Assembly: GCA_024280775.1 (NCBI GenBank) | Contig: JAJRPM010000004.1 | Location: 124,001-188,000 of the forward strand | Direction of reading: 5' to 3' | DNA length: 64,000 bases | Source of the DNA: Candidatus Zixiibacteriota bacterium | Lineage (GTDB): Bacteria > Zixibacteria > MSB-5A5 > GN15 > JACZUZ01 | Shown: in pieces, positions 9,830 to 17,891 of the stretch | How the letters are laid out: every line of letters starts with the position of its first letter | How positions within the stretch are numbered: the stretch's first letter is position 1 | Notes under the pieces: model-generated | Told to the model about the DNA's origin: nothing | Seen by the model: the letters and a program-made list of their open reading frames with translations, nothing else | Databases searched by the model: none | Program-made: the position numbers and the translations under genes

Positions 9830-10057
9830 CCTGAAATATCTACTCTTTGATGATGCACCCTGTTGTATCGAACTGTGACTATGTATTTTTTTCGACATCT
9901 TATGCATTCAATTTCAATTTGGAACTCGACAACTCCCTTTGTTCCTTCAATAAACGCGTACCGTTCTTAAGACATTTTGACGAATTGCACTATTTGACGA
10001 AACACACTATTTGACAAAGCGTCTAAGTGTTAGAAATCAACACTACCCTTAGGCAAT

Positions 10058-11257
10058 TCACTCCCCAGCGATAATAAACAACGGCTGGTTAGCAAAACTG
10101 TTGAACTGAGGGCGCAAACGTTCGGTGTTATAGTGCTTCTCCACATCCACAAGTTTCTTCGCGCTAGTGACAACTTCAATAGGCATGTTGTCATAGCGAC
10201 CATTGCGTAACACAACCAATCTTCCGGAAATTCCCTGCAGAATCAAATCCACCGCCAGATTACCATAGGCCATTGGAACAATCGAATCAATCGCATCAGG
10301 ATCACCGCCGCGCACCAAGTAGCCCAGCTTCTGATTGATAACATCCACTGAACGGCCATCATTAAACTTCGGAGACAACTCCCGCAATTTGCTTGAGACA
10401 ACATCACCAATACCGCCAAGTTTTGCATGACCGTATGCGTCCTTACGCGAATCAGTGTACATAGTCTCAGCGCTATCGAAAGCAGCCCCCTCAGAAACCA
10501 ACACCACCGCATAGTTACTAGGGTTGCGCTTGCGATCGTCAATCAACAACTCTGTAAGAGACTCAATACTGAACTTGTGTTCGGGGATGACACATCTATC
10601 TGCAGAACCAGCTAGAGTAGGTAGCATCGCAGTGAATCCGGCATAGCGCCCGAAAACCTCCAACACCATAAAGCGCTCATGCGAACCAGCCGAGGTGCGC
10701 AGGTTATTGGTTATCATGATAGTGCGTGTAACACAAGTACTGAAACCAATACAATAGTCAGTGCCCGGGACATCGTTGTCCATAGTCTTGGGGATAGCGA
10801 TTACTTTGAATCCCTCTTTGGCAAGACGCACGCCATAACTTAGTGTGTCATCACCACCAATTGGAATTAGATAATCGACATCTAAGAATGCAAGATTCGC
10901 CAAGACCTCAGGTGTGAGGTCATTGAGTTCGGCCTTGTAGCTTTGTTGTAAATGATTCGGAACGTCACCTGATGCGATGTAAGCTGGATTGGTGCGTGAA
11001 GTATGCAGAAAAGTTCCGCCGCTACGACCGGCGCGGTTAACAATTTCTTCAGTGAGAATCTGATAGTTGTCGGTGTTGTCCGCTTCTTTATCGCGAATCA
11101 ACTCAACCACTCCGGCCCAGCCTCGACGGAAACCAATGACCTGATAACCTTCGTTAAGAGCCCGAATGGTTATCGCCCGTATAGCGGGATTCAAACCAGG
11201 CACATCACCTCCACCGGTCAGCAGAGCGATTACACCCTTTGGACTCTTGCCTTTCAT
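10058..11257 (-). CDS. pfp: 6-phosphofructokinase, probably pyrophosphate-dependent
   Basis: 399 residues of the PfkA superfamily. Visible motifs are TGGGDVPGLNPAIRAI, the nucleotide/PPi loop IGGDDTLSYG, the catalytic block PKTMDNDVPGTDYCIGFSTCV, and the fructose-6-phosphate region MVLEVFGRYAGFTA. ATP-dependent enzymes carry Gly at the second variable position of GGDGT and Gly in PGTIDND. Here these are Asp (GGDD) and Lys (PKTMDND), the combination known for PPi-dependent enzymes. It would catalyse reversible phosphorylation of fructose 6-phosphate with PPi in the cytoplasm. It is monocistronic or first in a short minus-strand unit. PPi use is inferred from the two residues. Confidence 0.88.
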   Translation of the reverse strand: MKGKSPKGVIALLTGGGDVPGLNPAIRAITIRALNEGYQVIGFRRGWAGVVELIRDKEADNTDNYQILTEEIVNRAGRSGGTFLHTSRTNPAYIASGDVPNHLQQSYKAELNDLTPEVLANLAFLDVDYLIPIGGDDTLSYGVRLAKEGFKVIAIPKTMDNDVPGTDYCIGFSTCVTRTIMITNNLRTSAGSHERFMVLEVFGRYAGFTAMLPTLAGSADRCVIPEHKFSIESLTELLIDDRKRNPSNYAVVLVSEGAAFDSAETMYTDSRKDAYGHAKLGGIGDVVSSKLRELSPKFNDGRSVDVINQKLGYLVRGGDPDAIDSIVPMAYGNLAVDLILQGISGRLVVLRNGRYDNMPIEVVTSAKKLVDVEKHYNTERLRPQFNSFANQPLFIIAGE

Positions 11258-11303
11258 GTCATCTTAGTAGTCTAGATATTAGTAGTCCTGGTGACTCGCG
11301 CTG

Positions 11304-11693
11304 TTAGCCTTTGACACTAGGCTGTAATGCGCCAACCCACTTGCGCGCCTCGTCCAATGTCTCAAATATGCGCGTATCCCAAGTCCCGGCTCCGCCGGAG
11401 AGCTCGTACATACGGGCCATACCGATAATCAACGAGCTGGTGGCCACAATCGCCACTTTCATTTTGGGATTCTTCTCAGCGCCAGCTTTATCAACTGCGA
11501 CAACACGACGTATCGACTCAGCGTCAGCTTCAAACTCAGCGCCTTCCACAAACTCAACAATTTTGTATTTCAACTCCGGCAAGCGCTCGTTATCGCACAA
11601 ATTAGTCGCGCAACTAATCAAGTCCTCGCCTGAGATTTTTCCATCCTGCAGGAAGTGAACTCCCTCGGATTCCCATGTTACAACAAACGGCAT
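11304..11693 (-). CDS. Conserved hypothetical protein, possibly SpoIIAA/STAS-like
   Basis: 129 residues with a good ribosome site (GAGGGG 8-9 nt upstream). The pattern of an N-terminal strand pair (FVVTWESEGVHFLQDGKISGEDLISC), a central helix, KVAIVATSSLIIGMARMYE and the C-terminal IFETLDEARKWVG resembles SpoIIAA-like/STAS-like alpha-beta proteins, in which the last helix carries a similar '...eeAr.W' motif. This is a weak fold guess. It lies 46 bp upstream of pfp on the same strand and could be cotranscribed. Confidence 0.6.
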   Translation of the reverse strand: MPFVVTWESEGVHFLQDGKISGEDLISCATNLCDNERLPELKYKIVEFVEGAEFEADAESIRRVVAVDKAGAEKNPKMKVAIVATSSLIIGMARMYELSGGAGTWDTRIFETLDEARKWVGALQPSVKG

Positions 11694-11861
11694 TTCGTAT
11701 TTCCCCTCAACCCTAGATTATGTTCAACTGTAACTAAACACGGCCTCCTAGCCATCGGCCGCGCTCACTATAGCGACACTGAAGCTCTATGACAAGGCCC
11801 TATAACTACCAACCTAATGAAAAAATCCAATGAAACCGAAAACAATTGAAAACGAACAAGA

Positions 11862-12443
11862 TCAAGAACAAATTCTTACCCACTGCCAACCAAATACACC
11901 AGCTGTCAGTAGAGCATATACTAGTGCATCGAATTGGAGCTTGATAACCTGTGACCATGGCCTGCTGAACCAAATAGCATCTGGAATAGCCCCCATCCCA
12001 TACGCCAACCAGGAAACGACTCCGGCAATGCGAAACACCGTCAAATATTCCGCGCCCGCAGGAATGGTTCGGCTAACTATATAGGCCACTATAACCCCTA
12101 TCACCAGGTAGTAAATAAATGAGAACGCGACATTCTTACCCATATTAGGCATACCATTAGGCGCCACAGTCAGATAGCCCACCGGGCCATTGGTCATTTT
12201 TTCAATTACTTCTGGCTTCTTTGCGTCATCCCAGGATTTGCAGTGCGGCATAACATATAACCCCGGAGCCAGATTCTGATTTCGTAGCGTCTTCATGGCC
12301 GCATCTTCGTCAGGTAATTTCTTGAAATCGCTTTTGTGATGTGGCGAAACCATCCATATCAACGAACTGGCTATCCATACCGCAACAGCCGAAAGCAGGA
12401 TAGCTAACCATTGCTGTGAAATGTAAATCATCTCGGCGCCCAT
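11862..12443 (-). CDS. Conserved hypothetical integral membrane protein
   Basis: 193 residues with a ribosome site (AAGGGA) before ATG. About four transmembrane segments: WLAILLSAVAVWIASSLIWMV, VAFSFIYYLVIGVIVAYIV, VFRIAGVVSWLAYGMGAI and ALVYALLTAGVFGW. Between helices 1 and 2 is a roughly 65-residue soluble loop with LPDEDAAMKTLRNQNLAPGLYVMPHCKSW. This layout matches an uncharacterised family of small membrane proteins in environmental bacteria, known to me only as hypothetical. It is divergent from the M50 protease across 166 bp. Confidence 0.65.
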   Translation of the reverse strand: MGAEMIYISQQWLAILLSAVAVWIASSLIWMVSPHHKSDFKKLPDEDAAMKTLRNQNLAPGLYVMPHCKSWDDAKKPEVIEKMTNGPVGYLTVAPNGMPNMGKNVAFSFIYYLVIGVIVAYIVSRTIPAGAEYLTVFRIAGVVSWLAYGMGAIPDAIWFSRPWSQVIKLQFDALVYALLTAGVFGWQWVRICS

Positions 12444-12609
12444 TCTAATTCCCTTTCTATTTTCTTAGAACAGATTTTTTATACTGGACTAAGGTAGTCG
12501 AATATGCGTGTTATGGCAATATGCAATGCGAGAGCAACTCGCAGAAGAGACGCCTTGACAGCAGGGGCGCTTTGGACTCACATTGGCCCTCGCCTGATGA
12601 TGCGAACTC

Positions 12610-13758
12610 ATGGGAATAACAATGAAAGCAAAGAGAAAACAACAAAGAGAAGCAATCCTCCGGCAGATAGAAGAATTGCTACGCGGCAGATTCTCAGTCA
12701 CCGCAGTCGGCAACCTCGGCGAGGAAGTCATTGTGCGGCTTGAGCCTCTGCTGGCCCCCGATGAGCCTCTCTCGGCAATCGCCACCGCCGAGATTTCTTC
12801 AATAACCGAAGAGCTCACTAGACTAAACTACGAATGCGCCTGGCTCGAACGAGCCGGAGGAACCTACCTGCGGGTGCGAATCCCAAACAGCGACAAATTC
12901 CCCTGGACTAATGTCCTGCTCTTCGCGCTGACTGTAGTGACCGTGTTTTTCTTTCCGCAATACTCCAACTACGTAATCGAAACCGTAATAGACCTCAAAG
13001 AGGCCCCTCTGGGCTTTGTAGATTGGGTATTCACTCCTTCAGCCTGGCAAGTTAGCTGGGGCTTGAGCTTCACCTTCTGGCTATTAGGTATTCTGCTGGC
13101 GCATGAATTCGGCCACTACTTCGCCGGCAGACGACGCAACCTGCGACTGACACTACCGTTCTTCATACCCTTTCCGAATTTCATCGGCACCATGGGCGCG
13201 GTTATCCGATTCAAGTCACCTATTGAAAACCGCCGCGACTTGATTGAAGTAGGCGCCGCCGGGCCTATCGCTGGTTTTGTAGTGGCAGTAATAGCGATTT
13301 GGATTGGACTACTCAATACCGACCCAACGCTGGAAGGAACATTCTCCTTCGAAAGCGAATCACTACTGATGACCTTCATGGGGAAAATGATTCTAGGCGA
13401 AAGCGCTTTCGGACACACATTGCGTCTCGCGCCAGCGGCGTTTGCGGGTTGGGTCGGTGTACTTATCACTGCGCTGAATATGTTGCCGCTGAGCCAACTC
13501 GATGGCGGACATGTCACCTATGGACTGTTCGGGAAGAATCAACGCGTTATTGCAGTATTAGCCTTCGGCGGCTTAATCTGGGCTGGCTTCCAATGGCCCG
13601 GCTGGTGGGTCTATGGAGTTCTGGCATTGGTTTTCAAACCTTTCCATTTCCCCACTCTCGATGATAACTACCCCATCCCAACCAGCGCAAAAATAATAGG
13701 CTGGATAGCCTTAGTAATTTTCGCTCTAACACTAATTATCAAACCTTTCGGGATGTAG
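12610..13758 (+). CDS. Site-2-protease-like intramembrane metalloprotease (M50 family)
   Basis: 382 residues; the start may instead be the second ATG at 12622. A cytosolic N-terminal region of about 95 residues precedes several membrane segments. The zinc-binding HExxH is LLAHEFGHYFAG (about residue 165), and the second conserved motif LSQLDGGHVTYG (about 300) supplies the third ligand, as in S2P enzymes. LRLTLPFFIPFPNFIGTMGAVI between them is typical of bacterial and plant EGY1/S2P homologues. It lacks a PDZ domain, so it is not a standard RseP. Likely cleaves membrane proteins within the bilayer; substrate unknown. It is followed by a palindromic repeat element. Confidence 0.88.
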   Translation: MGITMKAKRKQQREAILRQIEELLRGRFSVTAVGNLGEEVIVRLEPLLAPDEPLSAIATAEISSITEELTRLNYECAWLERAGGTYLRVRIPNSDKFPWTNVLLFALTVVTVFFFPQYSNYVIETVIDLKEAPLGFVDWVFTPSAWQVSWGLSFTFWLLGILLAHEFGHYFAGRRRNLRLTLPFFIPFPNFIGTMGAVIRFKSPIENRRDLIEVGAAGPIAGFVVAVIAIWIGLLNTDPTLEGTFSFESESLLMTFMGKMILGESAFGHTLRLAPAAFAGWVGVLITALNMLPLSQLDGGHVTYGLFGKNQRVIAVLAFGGLIWAGFQWPGWWVYGVLALVFKPFHFPTLDDNYPIPTSAKIIGWIALVIFALTLIIKPFGM

Positions 13759-13773
13759 CGCAATTCCCCACGC

Positions 13774-13926
13774 TGTCATTCTGGGCAAAGCGAAGAATCT
13801 CATTGGCACAAGCGCCGTAGGTCGGGTTCCGCAGTCCCATTCATGTGACGAAGAAACCCGACAATTCTCCCACGTAGCAAATGTCGGGTTTCTGCGCGTC
13901 TGACGACGCTCCGGAACCCGACCTAC
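13774..13926. repeat. Interspersed palindromic repeat element with nested inverted repeats
   Basis: The left part TGTCATTCTGGGCAAAGC GAAGAATCTC belongs to the same style of dispersed repeat as the CATTGCGAG elements. Next comes a nested palindrome: outer arms GTAGGTCGGGTTCCG (13817-13831) and CGGAACCCGACCTAC (13912-13926), inner arms AGAAACCCGACA (13852-13863) and TGTCGGGTTTCT (13882-13893). All four arms share the CGGGTT / AACCCG core. The element sits between convergent genes and could also act as a terminator. A degenerate relative of the left part is seen near 16552-16580. Confidence 0.7.
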
Positions 13927-13982
13927 TCAACTGACGAAACATGAACAGAATTGCGAAGTCCGTTGAAGAAGCGCTACAACTC

Positions 13983-15077
13983 TCAAACATCCGCATGCTC
14001 AACACCAGCGGCGTCACCCCAGCTGGCAAAATCCCATTTGTTTTCCAGTTTTAGTACACCACGCGGGCAAACATGCGCGCAAATTCCACAACCCACACAG
14101 GCCGCGCGTTTGAAATCCTGATTGTTCTGCGCATACTGACGCACATCAATTCCCATCTCGCAATAAGCGCTGCAATTGCCGCAGGAAATACACATTTCAT
14201 CTTTTACCGTAATTCTAAAGCGACCAAACTTTTGTATCAGCCCCATCAAAGCCGCAAGCGGGCAAAAGAATCTACACCAAACACGCGAGCCCATCAGAGG
14301 ATACAGCCCCACGCCTATCACACCAGAGAGAATAGCCCCCACAAAAAAACTATAGAACCCTTTCACACCATTGGAGACTTTCGAAAACACCGGATACATA
14401 GCGCTATACTCTCCGCCTGATTTCGCTGAGAGAATAAACCCGGAAACAACAATCGCGGTAGTCAAAACAGCCAACAGTAGAATAGCGTAAATTGAAAAAC
14501 GCTCGAAGCGCCATGACTTGGAAGTCTTACTCGAAAGATGTCGGAAGGAATCGCCTGCTGTCTCTGCCAATCCACCACAGCCGCAGACCCAGGAACAATA
14601 CCAGCGCTTGCCATACATGAAAGTCAAAATCGGAACCAGTATCAGTGAACCCAAAAAACTATAGAGAATAAATGGCAGTGGTTGATTTATAATATTCGAG
14701 GGATAGAAGGCGCTGTAGTTAAGCGGCCAAAAGTAAGCGAAGTTGTAACCGGGTGTATCAAACATCTCCATCACATGCGGCAATGCAAAAGCAAACACTA
14801 CCTGGAAAAACATGATAGAGACAGTACGAAGTTTTTGATAGCGAGTCTTGCCATGCCGCCTGATAAAGACAATTCCAAAGACAACGATGAAAAGTGTATA
14901 CAGTGTTCCATACAACCCCCACTTGCCACCCAAATGCAACTTGGCCGCAATCGGCGCAAAGAACTCGGTGAAATACATCAGCACATAAAATGTCAGCAAC
15001 ACGCCTGACAACACCCATGCGATAACACTACGGTTAGAGACGCTCTTGTTGTAAGTATTCAACAGTCCAGTTTGCAT
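13983..15077 (-). CDS. Membrane polyferredoxin (NapH/NosR/CcoG-like 4Fe-4S protein)
   Basis: 364 residues. Five to six membrane helices carry the paired motifs WYCSWVCGCGGL and VWCRFFCPLAALMG, characteristic of the NapH/NosR-type membrane ferredoxin family. The C-terminal domain has two 4Fe-4S clusters: CISCGNCSAYCEMG and CVGCGICAHVCPRG. Such proteins pass electrons between membrane quinols or soluble donors and a redox partner. The gene lies 22 bp after a FAD/NAD(P) oxidoreductase on the same strand, with an AGGA ribosome site, so both probably form one electron-transfer unit. The partner is not identifiable from the window. Confidence 0.88.
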   Translation of the reverse strand: MQTGLLNTYNKSVSNRSVIAWVLSGVLLTFYVLMYFTEFFAPIAAKLHLGGKWGLYGTLYTLFIVVFGIVFIRRHGKTRYQKLRTVSIMFFQVVFAFALPHVMEMFDTPGYNFAYFWPLNYSAFYPSNIINQPLPFILYSFLGSLILVPILTFMYGKRWYCSWVCGCGGLAETAGDSFRHLSSKTSKSWRFERFSIYAILLLAVLTTAIVVSGFILSAKSGGEYSAMYPVFSKVSNGVKGFYSFFVGAILSGVIGVGLYPLMGSRVWCRFFCPLAALMGLIQKFGRFRITVKDEMCISCGNCSAYCEMGIDVRQYAQNNQDFKRAACVGCGICAHVCPRGVLKLENKWDFASWGDAAGVEHADV

Positions 15078-15099
15078 ATTCCTACCCTATCTCCAACTC

Positions 15100-16368
15100 T
15101 CAAGCGGGAGCTGACTCCACTACTTTGAACTTCTTTGAGAACTCTTCGTCAAAACAGGCCTCACCTAATCGCTCCAACACCCACTTGATATCACGTTTCT
15201 CCTCCACCCATTTCACAAACAGCCTATGATCCCAGCGGCTCCCGAGCATATTGAACCCAACCACCGATCCATCGGCCAGGTAGGTGATGCGTTGTGAGGT
15301 TTCGTTAGTCAAGTCACATTGAAACCAATCACACTCACCGTCAAAGTTGAAATTCACATATCCACCAGTGGTGTACTCAATGTCAAAGAACTTGGCTGAG
15401 TTGTAGAATGTCCCGCGCACATAGTTTTGCCGCTCGGACTCAGAGGCAATCATATTGAAACCTGCATCGCGCCCCTGATCACGACCGGTATACCAAAGTT
15501 GCTCCGGCCTGCGCACTCCATTGAACCAAACAACCGAAGTGCAATCCCCCGCCGCCCATACATCAGGCGCCTTAGTCGCAAGTTTTTCATCGACGATTAT
15601 CCCGCCGCGCTCATCAAGTTCAACACCCGAATCTTTCAGAAAATCCGTCTGGGGACGAACACCAATAGCAAAAACAACTAAGTCCGCTTCAAGAGTGTCA
15701 CCTTTAGTAGTGCGGACACCGGTTACCTTTCCATTCTCGCCCAATACCTCGGCGGTCTCAGTCGAGAGAAGCATCTCTACTCCGTGAGAATGAACATGAG
15801 CTGTAATCATATCACCCTCGGCCTTGGAAAAAGCAATCGGCCAAAAGTAATCCTCGCGAACCATCATAGTAGTCTTGATACCCGCCAGGTGCAAAATCTC
15901 CAAAGTCTCAATACCAATCAACCCGCCACCAACCACAATCGCCTTGCGCGCAGTTTTAGCTTTTTCGGTCAGCCACTCAAGATCCTGCCAGGTGACAAAA
16001 TTCCCCACACCGTCAAGATCAATCCCCGGATAATTGGGTTTCAAAGGACAGGAGCCAGAGGCGACAAGCAAACGGTCATAGGTGATTATCTCTCCGTTGG
16101 TAAGCGCCAAGACTCTCTTCCCGGAATCAACTTTAGCTACTCTGCCACGAATGCGCTCGTAGTTCTTTCGCGCATACAAATCGCGCTCGTATGGCTCAAC
16201 ATCCTCAGCGGAAAGCTGACCACAGAAAACATACATCAACGCAGTGCGCGAAAAGAAATGATCACTCTCAGAAGAAATAATAGTAATCTTCGCCCCGGAA
16301 TCGCGAGACCTGATTTTCCCGGCGGCATTGATTCCCGCGACACCATTACCGATTATCACAAACCGCAT
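15100..16368 (-). CDS. FAD-dependent NAD(P)H oxidoreductase (nitrite-reductase/rubredoxin-reductase-like)
   Basis: 422 residues with a strong ribosome site (GAGAGGGA). The FAD-binding Rossmann motif is VIIGNGVAGINAAGKI, the NAD(P)-binding motif is AIVVGGGLIGIETLEIL (about 143), and the second FAD motif ends in APDVWAAGDCT (about 285). This is the class II pyridine-nucleotide disulfide oxidoreductase fold without a redox CxxxxC, as in rubredoxin reductases and the NirB flavin domain. The C-terminal ~110 residues (FDIEYTTGGYVNFNF ... GSRWDHRLFVKWVEE) are atypical. It is cotranscribed with the following polyferredoxin and is its likely electron donor or acceptor. Confidence 0.88.
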   Translation of the reverse strand: MRFVIIGNGVAGINAAGKIRSRDSGAKITIISSESDHFFSRTALMYVFCGQLSAEDVEPYERDLYARKNYERIRGRVAKVDSGKRVLALTNGEIITYDRLLVASGSCPLKPNYPGIDLDGVGNFVTWQDLEWLTEKAKTARKAIVVGGGLIGIETLEILHLAGIKTTMMVREDYFWPIAFSKAEGDMITAHVHSHGVEMLLSTETAEVLGENGKVTGVRTTKGDTLEADLVVFAIGVRPQTDFLKDSGVELDERGGIIVDEKLATKAPDVWAAGDCTSVVWFNGVRRPEQLWYTGRDQGRDAGFNMIASESERQNYVRGTFYNSAKFFDIEYTTGGYVNFNFDGECDWFQCDLTNETSQRITYLADGSVVGFNMLGSRWDHRLFVKWVEEKRDIKWVLERLGEACFDEEFSKKFKVVESAPA

Positions 16369-16639
16369 ATTTCCCTCTCCACTGCCTGTAACCTTCTGGC
16401 TGTAACTATCCAGCTGTAACTATCTGTCGTTATAATGCGAGACTACTCGCACGCAGAATCATTAACCAAACAATAGCAACTTTTGTTCGCAAGTGAAATA
16501 TTTTTCTTAGCCTACAGTTTGACATTGAAGTCAATTACTCCATGATTGCGCCCATACTGAGCAAGGCGAAGTATCTTCAAAGATAGCCATTAGCGCTATC
16601 GCGCTTGAATTTCTGGCATAAAACAAGCATACTTGCGCC

Positions 16640-17464
16640 GTGAATCTACTAGCCGAAAATCTCTACGCTGTCATATACTGGAATGTCCAACCAGAGCTAT
16701 TCAGTTGGGGCTTCCTACATCCACGCTGGTATGGACTCTTTTTTGCCATCGGTTTTTTGGTAGCCTACTCTTTGCTAACTAAGGTTTTTAGCCGAGAGAA
16801 CGTTCCAGTCGACGAGGCCTACCGAGTGTTTCTCTATGTTTTCATCGGCACACTTTTAGGCGCTCGTTTCGGACATGTGCTTTTCTATGACCCTGTATAT
16901 TATTTTAGCAACCCTCTTGAGATTGTGAAAATCTGGAGAGGCGGCCTCGCCAGTCATGGCGGAACTATCGGCATAGTGATAGCCGTTTGGCTCTATGCCA
17001 GAAACACCAAAGGCGTAACCTTCCTCTGGATTGCAGATAGAGCCTCGTTGGTATGCCTGGCAACCGCGGCAAGCGTACGAATTGGCAACCTGTTCAACTC
17101 AGAAATCATTGGCAAAGCGACAGACCTTCCCTGGGCCTTTGTCTTTGAACGTATTGACAACATCCCGCGCCATCCCGCACAATTATATGAAGCGATTTCC
17201 TACTTGCTTATCTTGGGTCTGCTATGGCGCATGTACAACAAAATCGGCCCCACCATCGCCCCCGGCAAAATAACCGGTGTCCTGTTCATCACCGTTTTCT
17301 CGGCGCGCTTCCTAATAGAATTCGTCAAAGAAGTCCAGGAACCATTCGAAAAAGGCATGACATTGGATATGGGACAACTCCTAAGCATACCTTTCGTCCT
17401 CGTAGGAATTTGGCTATTGCTCAGAAGTCGCAAATATGCAGAGCAAAAACTAGCCAGGGGATAG
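16640..17464 (+). CDS. lgt: Prolipoprotein diacylglyceryl transferase
   Basis: 274 residues starting at a GTG. The multispanning membrane enzyme moves diacylglycerol from phosphatidylglycerol to the lipobox Cys of preprolipoproteins. Family motifs: WYGLFFAIGF, GARFGHVLFYDP, WRGGLASHGGTIG (His-Gly block) and RIGNLFNSEIIGKAT, the Lgt signature, then HPAQLYEA near the C-terminus. Length is normal. It is divergent from the FAD oxidoreductase across 271 bp. The hypothetical lipoprotein at 8555-9106 is a natural substrate. Confidence 0.94.
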   Translation: MNLLAENLYAVIYWNVQPELFSWGFLHPRWYGLFFAIGFLVAYSLLTKVFSRENVPVDEAYRVFLYVFIGTLLGARFGHVLFYDPVYYFSNPLEIVKIWRGGLASHGGTIGIVIAVWLYARNTKGVTFLWIADRASLVCLATAASVRIGNLFNSEIIGKATDLPWAFVFERIDNIPRHPAQLYEAISYLLILGLLWRMYNKIGPTIAPGKITGVLFITVFSARFLIEFVKEVQEPFEKGMTLDMGQLLSIPFVLVGIWLLLRSRKYAEQKLARG

Positions 17465-17581
17465 CCTCCTTATGCGCCACAATGGGTTGCCTTGCAACTC
17501 CTTACAGGCACACAACCCCAATCAGAACCAAGTAGAGATTTCCGGTTTCCTCTATTCATTTTCATAGCACAGAATAAAGAA

Positions 17582-17622
17582 AACGCGGTTCTGCATCAGC
17601 TTTCCTATTGCAGAACCGCGTT
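17582..17622 (-). terminator. Strong palindrome, probable terminator for the minus strand
   Basis: Perfect 14-bp inverted repeat AACGCGGTTCTGCA / TGCAGAACCGCGTT with a 13-nt loop. On the minus strand it is followed by TTTCTTTATT, so it could end transcripts of the penicillin-acylase gene. On the plus strand no T tract follows. Its core matches the hairpin at 8436-8459. Confidence 0.55.
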
Positions 17623-17636
17623 CGAACCGCTATACT
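17608..17636 (+). promoter_or_regulatory. Candidate sigma-70-type promoter for a small RNA
   Basis: A good -10 box TATACT (17631-17636) lies 17 nt after a weak -35-like TTGCAG (17608-17613). Transcription would start near 17643 and could run to the terminator at 17834-17870 without crossing an ORF. Confidence 0.4.
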
Positions 17637-17642
17637 TCTAGT

Positions 17643-17871
17643 AGCAAGAAGAGAAGCGACCGTGATGGTCAGCTAGTCAATGGACTAGAGCTAATAAAAA
17701 GAATTCTTAGTTGTACAAAGTGTGTGGCGGATACGGCCCACCTTGATACGTTTTGTTGCAAGTCTAATCTTGTGGCGCGTTTTGTATCTCGGTAGAACCG
17801 TCACATTCCCTCATCACTCTACTACACGAGTGAAACGGGGATAGCCCTCAAGCTATCCCCGTTTTCTTTTT
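17643..17871 (+). ncRNA. Candidate structured small RNA (~230 nt)
   Basis: No ORF is supported here, but the stretch has a promoter-like start, several local hairpins (GACC-GTGAT-GGTC; CTAGTC-AATG-GACTAG; CGGT-AGA-ACCG) and a strong intrinsic terminator at its end. It lies between lgt and the convergent penicillin-acylase gene. I find no tmRNA, RNase P or SRP signature. A 6S-like RNA is possible on size, but I cannot show the closing stem. An alternative is a long lgt 3' untranslated region. Confidence 0.4.
17834..17870 (+). terminator. Rho-independent terminator
   Basis: Perfect 11-bp stem AACGGGGATAG / CTATCCCCGTT with an 8-nt loop followed by TTCTTTTT. Strongest intrinsic terminator in the window on the plus strand. 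It ends either the candidate small RNA or the lgt transcript. Confidence 0.85.
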
Positions 17872-17891
17872 GGTCAGTTGTAGACTCAGTC

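Noticed and set aside
17643-17871. Assignment of the candidate RNA as tmRNA, RNase P or SRP RNA
   Set aside because: Size and conserved core sequences do not fit any of these; left as unclassified.
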